From the IMG/VR virus record IMGVR_UViG_3300009418_000074, positions 1 through 30,446 of that record: a DNA stretch of 30,446 nucleotides; one strand, written 5' to 3'. A program made the translations under genes and the position numbers. Below are positions 24,828-30,446 of this stretch, piece after piece; position 1 is the first letter of the stretch, and each line of letters starts with the position of its first letter. The notes under the pieces were generated by a model. The model was not told the origin of the DNA. It was given only the letters and a program-made list of their open reading frames with translations, and ran no database searches. Source of the DNA: a virus.

Positions 24828-27800
24828 ATGGCTATTTATGTGAGGCTTACAGCCGGTAGTGCCGCCGCGCAGACATGGAGCGGTAGTAACCTTAGCGTTC
24901 CATTTGATGGAGCTACGCACGTTATTGTTCAGGCGTACTCTTCCGGCCCCCCCGGTTGGACTACGGCCCTTGCTCCGGGTATTACGCAGTGGACACTGTT
25001 AAATGCCCCAGAAGGTACCGCGTTTAATGCTGCCTGGTTTGCCGCTAACAACGGCGGTGGACCTCCTATTCTAGCCAACCCGTTAGCTTCTGGAAATGCC
25101 TTCATTTTAGACAAAGAAGGGACATGGTTTTTCCGTTGCACCCGAACAGACACTAGTGAGTCGATCGATTTTGTAGTTTCTACAAATAATGTTCGAACCA
25201 ATACCCGTATCCCAGCGGCAGGGGAGACTGTTGAGTCAGACCAGGATACCACTAATCACGCGTATACTGGTGGGTCTCCATCTGGACAAGGGTGGGCTAA
25301 AGACAGAAACTACGCGCTGGATGTATTAGACGATTTGTCCACCAGTGGTGGTGTTCAGCTTTGTTACTTTAATCACGCTACGATTCCTGGCGCTACCGCT
25401 CCCTGGAATGTTGCTCCTGCTGGCCTAAAGGCAGGCGCTGCCCTCGCCATGACGGGGTTGATGCACACGATCAATCCCACTACGGGTGAGCAAGTCCCTA
25501 TTGTGGGCCTCGCTAATGGCGATACTGAGCCTGAGTATGTAGGGCTGTTCAAAACAGACACTACAGGTAGTGACGGAACTGTTACGGCGGTAGATACTAA
25601 CCGTCTTATCTGGGTATCTCGCTCTGGTGTTGTAGAGGCTGCCCCAGGAGTTATCGACACTACAGCGTATACAACAGGGGAAATCTTATTCCTTGGTAAG
25701 AACCCCGGTAGGATTATACGCGGAAGCGACCGCTTCCAGCTAGCCGCTAATAAGCCTATTTTCTCAGTACCCACGTGTCTTGTCTTAAACAGTAATGCTT
25801 CCGGCACTGTTATGACGTTACCCAGTGAGTACCTGGGGGGCGTAAGCACGGCCTCAAAGAGCTTCAGATATTCCGGTATTGGAGACTTTTCTGGTCTTCG
25901 TGTGGGTGCTACAGAAGTCGGAACCTCGATTGATAACGAGGCTATCGGCGCGATTGAGATGCTTGCGATCAATGACGAGACCGGAACTATATCTGCGGGC
26001 ACTGTATGTATGCTTACGTATAGCGCCGCTGGTGTAGATTCCGTACATGCCCGTATAGCAGACGCTAACCCAGCGTCAGCCGTTAATCCCGGCGCTAGAG
26101 AAGGTATCGTAGGAATCGCTATTCAGAACGTGTTGACCGGCGCACAAGGGCACTTCGTTATCTATGGTCCTGCCGGAGGCACAACGTTAAGTGTGGCCGC
26201 TACTGCTGCTGCCGCAACAGGAGCCCCTCTTTTTGTAGGGTCGAGTCGATCGACAGTGGCGACGTCAGTAGGACAAGGAGTTCTTTTCGACGAGATTTCT
26301 GGAAACTTCCAGGACTCCTTCACCACCGCGCTAGACTGGACGGTGCCGAACAATGTTATCCCGGTAGGACAACTCTTAACGGCGGGTGGAGCAACTGTTG
26401 TCATGGTTGGGGTCCATGAGCAGGTTGGTTTTTCCCAAGACGTGCAAGGTGGTCTTCAGTTCCAAAGTCTTCCTTCTGGAGCAATGATACCCGCATCACA
26501 CCTCCAACTTGGTGCGGTGGGTCACAGCTATAATAAGTCAGCTATTCAGATTCAGGATTCGGCTGTTACCCAATCGGTACAGCTTGACGCGGCACCTACA
26601 GATTTAGGGGCTATTAACCCCGAGACGACAGTTGTTAAGGTTGCAGGTTCGGGAGCAGATGATCCTATAGCCGAAGTCTCGATGTACGAGTGTAAGCTCC
26701 CAGGTACCGCGCTGTGGAACGTCACTGCTGCCTCTGCTACAGCACTCGCAGGAACCTTGTCGTCAGGTTGGCCCGGATCAATCCTTTATCACACCGCACA
26801 CGCCTCGTATAACACGCTTTACGGGACGTTTAATTATGACATGCGGTGTGGGATTAACACTCCTACGGAGATTTCCCAAACGCATGGGATGTTTAACACC
26901 CCGACAAGAGTAAAGGTGTATGGGTTTACAACAGGAGATAATATTCTCCCTGTTGGCCTTAAGGTTAGTATTCGTTTCAACACTTTATCACAGCCCGCAG
27001 CTACAGCAGGCGTTGATATCCCGACTACAAATGAAACTCCAGACTACCCGTACTGGACGTTCATGCTTAACTTACCAAACATTAGTATTGACGACAATAA
27101 CCCCGGAGCGGCGGCAGACGAAAAAGAACTCTGCTTTGATATTCCACTATATGACAACACCACAGTTACTGGCGTAGCCGGGTCGGGAACAGGGGTGTCG
27201 GGCAATAAACTAGGGTCTAATGCAAAACCACAACTCAGCTTTTTGAGTAGTGGTCCGATTTTAGATGCCACGACTCCCGTTTCTGGAAACCCAGTACAGA
27301 ACAGTTTTTCAAACCCTATTGTCTCTGTAGACGTTGCACTCACCAGAACAGACGTTAATGTTGCTACTTTTGTAGTTTCTCAAGTCGTTTTAGAGTCTGA
27401 TAAGCACATTCAGTACCCGTATCGAAGAAGTGTGTTTGAGGCTTGCTGGCCCGCACACGCGTTCTTAAACGACACGGGCGCATTGGCGATTAGTAATGTA
27501 GGTGCTACCGTTAACCCGGCTCCCGCAGCGGGCATCCAAGTTCCTCTCGTAGGGATGGTAAATAGTGGTGCCTCTCTTAATACTCTTATTGGGTTTATCC
27601 CCAGAGACTCTCGCGCTCAAACTCCGGTAACTGCGCTGGCTACGGGATACAATCTTCGGGTTGATGGTCGGTTTTCTGGACCCTCTAACGTGGCTGCAGA
27701 CCAGCTTGGTCTAATCTTTTATATCAAAGAGGTGGAGTTAAACGACACTCTCGATAAAGACATTACACTAGCTGCTCCAGATGTTGCGGGAACCACGGTT

Positions 27801-29471
27801 GGTTGGGTTCCCGTCCTTACTGCCGCCACTTTGGAAGTGGCGAACTGTACACACATGGTACAGTTCCCCACCCCCACAAATGATAACGTTATTGGTTGGT
27901 GGTTTACCGTAGAGCGATCCGCTATTGCTCCGTACACTAGGGATATCGACGGAGCAGAAGTCTTCTATCAGATGACCAATGTCCAGCTTCAAGGGATGTT
28001 TAATGACGATGTTCGGCTAGCTAATACGTACGTTAGTGAGAACGTCTATGAGGAGCACGTACTGGCTACGGCACTGATTGATGAGGATACCTCATTATTT
28101 TCAGGAGCCTCTTACGGGGATATCGGTGGATTTAACTTCCCTACGGGGGGGTCAGACGAGGCGTATTTTACGACAAGTTTTGACTACCGATACGATGATA
28201 AGTCCGGAGTAATTGTAGAGGTTATTACTGCGGCAAAGGCTTCAGGAGGGAGCGTCCAATTCAGGCTTGATGCCCACTACTCTGATTGTGGAGATCTCTT
28301 CCCTGCGTACTCAACAGATACCAACAGTGTGGGTACGGTTGTTGTAGATAACACTGCAGCGTTTACAAACCCCGCTACTAACGTAAGGTTCTTAAAGCAT
28401 ACGTTTTTAGTTCCTCCGCAACGGTTTTGGTCGGACAAAAATACTCCGGGGAAAACATTTGGAAGCCCGAACGCAAGTTCTGGAGCTAACAAGGGTACTG
28501 TGCGGTGGAAACTGCAGAGGATGGACTCGCAGGGCTACGACGTTATCTTCTTGTCCGCTACCGTGCGTAGTAACCAGTCGAACAAGTCGTCGTTGAGTAC
28601 GGTACTACCTGGAAATATAAATGAGAGTTTGGATTCTAGCTCGTGGCCAACAGCAAATCCGGTTTACTTGCCCACGTACCCGTTTATGTCTCCGACAGCG
28701 AATACGAACCTATCAATCCAGAGGTTTACTTGGCAGTTTGTATCTCCGGCAGCAATGCTCACGACACGGATTGCAGGCCCTGGAGAGGGCGCGTTAGTCC
28801 CCGCAGGTATGGGAACTTACGACCTTGCTACGCCGTTTAGCACAACCGTATTTGGCCAGTATATCCCGTACAGTTTTGCGATCACGGATATCTATGGGTA
28901 CTGCATTCATAAAGACTCAGGACGTACAGCGGCTGACGGCCTTATTGGTGGTGAGGGGGGGACGGCTCAACTCGCATTAGATTTTAGAGTCATGGAGGTT
29001 CCACAGGCTACTGGTGACGCCACTCTTAACGCCGGTAAAGACCTGAACCAAGACCAGATTGTGGGTATGGGGCACGATACGGGAGCCACTGGCATGGCCG
29101 ACGTCATTGTCTATCCCGGTGTTCAGGGGTTCCCTCTGACTATTTACCCAGATGCCTCAGGAAATATCCGGTGGACACCGTCCTCAATGGCCTCTGGAAT
29201 TGGAGACAATACGGGTATGTTGGCCGCTTTCAGCCAACAAACCCAAGTGATGCCTAAAGTGCTATTGCCTGATCAATATAAGTCCCAAGGACACGCGTAC
29301 ATGGGCGGGCATCAATGGCAACTGTGCTGCTTTGCAAGGAACGTAACGGCGGGAGACTTGTTTCCCCTGGTTCATGTTTCTGTAGAGGTTGCTCTCATAC
29401 CGCACTACAATGATGACCGTCACGGAATGATGGGTGGCGCACTCTCCAGCGGAACTAAAAAGACGTACTAG
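24828..29471 (+). CDS. Very large fibre/adhesin-like distal tail protein
   Basis: The protein has 1547 residues, the largest gene in the window; a TAGGAG ribosome site (24815-24820) overlaps the gpJ stop. N-terminal ~120 residues are an Ig-like domain (VPFDGATHVIVQAYSSGPPG; EGTWFFRCTRTDTSESIDFV). Residues ~153-171 (GQGWAKDRNYALDVLDDL) resemble the attachment stretch of phage fibres. Two extended beta modules follow, at ~195-310 (GAALAMTGLMHTINP; GEILFLGKNPGRIIRGSD) and ~384-500 (GTISAGTVCMLTYSAAGV; GIVGIAIQNVLTGAQGHFVI). The remainder comprises several jelly-roll-like segments with Trp/Pro-rich motifs (YPYWTFMLNLPNISI; RRSVFEACWPAHAFLND), finishing in KKTY. No endosialidase, lyase, or chaperone domain is recognised. 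It follows gpJ, where side fibres usually lie. Its exact role in adsorption is inferred. Confidence 0.72.
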   Translation: MAIYVRLTAGSAAAQTWSGSNLSVPFDGATHVIVQAYSSGPPGWTTALAPGITQWTLLNAPEGTAFNAAWFAANNGGGPPILANPLASGNAFILDKEGTWFFRCTRTDTSESIDFVVSTNNVRTNTRIPAAGETVESDQDTTNHAYTGGSPSGQGWAKDRNYALDVLDDLSTSGGVQLCYFNHATIPGATAPWNVAPAGLKAGAALAMTGLMHTINPTTGEQVPIVGLANGDTEPEYVGLFKTDTTGSDGTVTAVDTNRLIWVSRSGVVEAAPGVIDTTAYTTGEILFLGKNPGRIIRGSDRFQLAANKPIFSVPTCLVLNSNASGTVMTLPSEYLGGVSTASKSFRYSGIGDFSGLRVGATEVGTSIDNEAIGAIEMLAINDETGTISAGTVCMLTYSAAGVDSVHARIADANPASAVNPGAREGIVGIAIQNVLTGAQGHFVIYGPAGGTTLSVAATAAAATGAPLFVGSSRSTVATSVGQGVLFDEISGNFQDSFTTALDWTVPNNVIPVGQLLTAGGATVVMVGVHEQVGFSQDVQGGLQFQSLPSGAMIPASHLQLGAVGHSYNKSAIQIQDSAVTQSVQLDAAPTDLGAINPETTVVKVAGSGADDPIAEVSMYECKLPGTALWNVTAASATALAGTLSSGWPGSILYHTAHASYNTLYGTFNYDMRCGINTPTEISQTHGMFNTPTRVKVYGFTTGDNILPVGLKVSIRFNTLSQPAATAGVDIPTTNETPDYPYWTFMLNLPNISIDDNNPGAAADEKELCFDIPLYDNTTVTGVAGSGTGVSGNKLGSNAKPQLSFLSSGPILDATTPVSGNPVQNSFSNPIVSVDVALTRTDVNVATFVVSQVVLESDKHIQYPYRRSVFEACWPAHAFLNDTGALAISNVGATVNPAPAAGIQVPLVGMVNSGASLNTLIGFIPRDSRAQTPVTALATGYNLRVDGRFSGPSNVAADQLGLIFYIKEVELNDTLDKDITLAAPDVAGTTVGWVPVLTAATLEVANCTHMVQFPTPTNDNVIGWWFTVERSAIAPYTRDIDGAEVFYQMTNVQLQGMFNDDVRLANTYVSENVYEEHVLATALIDEDTSLFSGASYGDIGGFNFPTGGSDEAYFTTSFDYRYDDKSGVIVEVITAAKASGGSVQFRLDAHYSDCGDLFPAYSTDTNSVGTVVVDNTAAFTNPATNVRFLKHTFLVPPQRFWSDKNTPGKTFGSPNASSGANKGTVRWKLQRMDSQGYDVIFLSATVRSNQSNKSSLSTVLPGNINESLDSSSWPTANPVYLPTYPFMSPTANTNLSIQRFTWQFVSPAAMLTTRIAGPGEGALVPAGMGTYDLATPFSTTVFGQYIPYSFAITDIYGYCIHKDSGRTAADGLIGGEGGTAQLALDFRVMEVPQATGDATLNAGKDLNQDQIVGMGHDTGATGMADVIVYPGVQGFPLTIYPDASGNIRWTPSSMASGIGDNTGMLAAFSQQTQVMPKVLLPDQYKSQGHAYMGGHQWQLCCFARNVTAGDLFPLVHVSVEVALIPHYNDDRHGMMGGALSSGTKKTY

Positions 29472-29482
29472 GAAATTGAGAA

Positions 29483-30412
29483 ATGGCCTGTAATGGATGG
29501 GGATTATCAGAATGGGGGGACGACCCCTGGGGAGGGGGCGACCAAAAAGCCCCCACGATAACCTCTATCAAGCCTGCGTGTGGTTCTACCGGGATAAACA
29601 TCAACACGCCCATCGTCATTACCGTCTGTGATGATGGCTGTTCTGGGATGGGAATTACGTGTATCCGCATTTACGTAAACGGCGTGTTAATATACGACGG
29701 TACGGGTCTAACGATTGGTACGTTAGACGACGGGTTTGCAGCGCCGTGTGCTGAGGCTTGCAGCAGCGTAACTGTCAACACGGACGCTGTAACGGGGGAG
29801 ACGTGTTACGTTTTTAATATCTGTTGTCTTCCGTTTGTGTGTGATGGGACTATTACGATTAGTGGTACGTTCTGTAATGCCAATGGGGACACCGTTAGTA
29901 TTGGGGACTGCTCGTTTACAACTAACCCGTGTAATTACATTTCTAGCGTTGAGATCATAGATGAGCGCCACATCGTTGTGCGCTTTGCTAACAACATGCT
30001 TCCCAACCCGAAGACGAATGGGGCTTTGTATGATCCTGCCAGTTGGAGCGTTATCCCAGTCTCTGGGGGGTTCGTGGGGGCAGAGAGTGTTCACGTAGAG
30101 ACAGTCTTAGTGGAGAAGACGTTTTTACCTAAGACGGTCATTTTAGAGACGTCCCCTCTTAGGCGGGGCGCGATGTATGAGGTAGTTGGAATTCCTCAGA
30201 TACTAGATATCTTTAAGCAGTCTCTGGTATCTCGTGGTAAATCTACACTTCTTACAAGAAAGACAAAAGTCGATAGTTTAATAAGTAAGTTACCAAAAAT
30301 GTATAAGCATAAGCTCAACTCAACTACAGAGGATGATCAGCGTGTTGTTTCTCTTTGGCAGATTCTTGCTGCTATCGGCTTAGAAGACGAGCGTAAGGGA
30401 GGGGATTATTAA
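29483..30412 (+). CDS. Cysteine-rich baseplate/fibre-associated protein with Ig-like domain
   Basis: The protein has 309 residues and starts at ATG 29483 behind AGGAA. The N terminus has a Trp/Gly motif (GWGLSEWGDDPWGGG), common in some phage tail proteins. Residues ~24-150 form an Ig-like repeat region (PTITSIKPACGSTGININTP; IRIYVNGVLIYDG). It contains fourteen cysteines at 3, 33, 49, 53, 60, 89, 93, 108, 114, 115, 120, 131, 143 and 150, and none after. Residues ~150-240 form a second Ig-like unit (EIIDERHIVVRFANNMLPNP). The C terminus (LISKLPKMYKHKLNSTTEDD, then LWQILAAIGLEDERKG) resembles the helical start of tail-protein-I/YmfQ-type wedge proteins; that is a weak inference. The stop overlaps the next ATG by one base. 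Disulfides or metal binding are possible. Confidence 0.7.
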   Translation: MACNGWGLSEWGDDPWGGGDQKAPTITSIKPACGSTGININTPIVITVCDDGCSGMGITCIRIYVNGVLIYDGTGLTIGTLDDGFAAPCAEACSSVTVNTDAVTGETCYVFNICCLPFVCDGTITISGTFCNANGDTVSIGDCSFTTNPCNYISSVEIIDERHIVVRFANNMLPNPKTNGALYDPASWSVIPVSGGFVGAESVHVETVLVEKTFLPKTVILETSPLRRGAMYEVVGIPQILDIFKQSLVSRGKSTLLTRKTKVDSLISKLPKMYKHKLNSTTEDDQRVVSLWQILAAIGLEDERKGGDY

Positions 30413-30446
30413 TGCCTAAGAATGCCTTACCTCCTGGTGTAGAAGC
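30412..30446 (+). CDS. Start of a further tail gene (3' partial)
   Basis: ATG at 30412 shares one base with the previous stop (TAATG) and the frame is open to the window end, reading MPKNALPPGVEA. AAGGGAGGGG at about 30395-30404 is a strong ribosome site. Too little is visible to say which family it belongs to; the location suggests a baseplate or fibre gene. Confidence 0.7.
   Translation, partial: MPKNALPPGVE

Noticed and set aside
25373-26002. Minus-strand 209-codon frame inside the large fibre gene
   Set aside because: Antisense shadow of a long coding gene with no ribosome site or recognisable domain; all convincing genes are on the + strand.
24828-29471. Search for a diversity-generating retroelement target in the large fibre gene
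   Set aside because: No reverse transcriptase, template repeat or adenine-biased variable repeat was seen in the window.

Overview
The window is one strand of a tailed-phage virion module. It holds the neck, tail and baseplate genes of a large contractile-tailed (myovirus-type) phage or prophage. All genes I support are on the + strand and packed head to tail: several pairs share a single base in a TAATG stop/start, and the longest gap is 183 bases. Base composition is mid-range and codon use looks even. There are no tRNAs, integrase, transposon, CRISPR array or head genes in view, so the host cannot be named from this sequence. The domain vocabulary (ADTNELQ repeats, small beta modules, very large baseplate proteins) is what I associate with large environmental phages; that is inference.

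Layout. 1-1364: end of a fibre- or stalk-like structural gene with DT-rich repeats, closed by a strong terminator at 1385-1429. 1430-1547: a leader without genes that contains small hairpins. 1548-3300: a small virion-like protein, a one-helix membrane protein with a coiled coil (two possible starts), and a protein with a carboxypeptidase-regulatory-like domain. 3300-7913: neck and tail-completion genes (an unknown 492-aa protein, a zinc-ribbon protein, an HK97-gp10-like protein, and a tail-terminator-like protein with an Ig/TIG tail). 7955-12807: a small basic protein, a 909-aa tail sheath, an unknown 450-aa protein, and the tail tube. 12858-13677: tail assembly chaperones joined by a +1/-2 programmed frameshift on A7. 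13677-15560: tape measure. 15575-24817: baseplate core, consisting of a 1044-aa gp27/gpD-like hub, a gp5/gpV-like OB-fold spike, a LysM-like plus gp25 fusion, and a gpJ/gp6 wedge. 24828-30412: a 1547-aa fibre or adhesin-like protein and a cysteine-rich baseplate or fibre-associated protein. A further gene starts at 30412 and runs off the end.

How it works together. The chaperones would coat the tape measure while tube subunits polymerise on the hub. Sheath assembles around the tube, and the terminator and completion proteins cap the top for joining to the neck. The wedge proteins (gp25, gp6/J) tie sheath to baseplate, and the spike and hub form the piercing tip. The distal proteins probably contact the host.

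I do not see a defence system or other non-tail system. The least ordinary features are the frameshift that needs +1 or -2 rather than -1, small beta modules recurring inside sheath, terminator and wedge proteins, the LysM-gp25 fusion, the 14-cysteine N-terminal half of the protein at 29483, and the two-start membrane protein at 2054.
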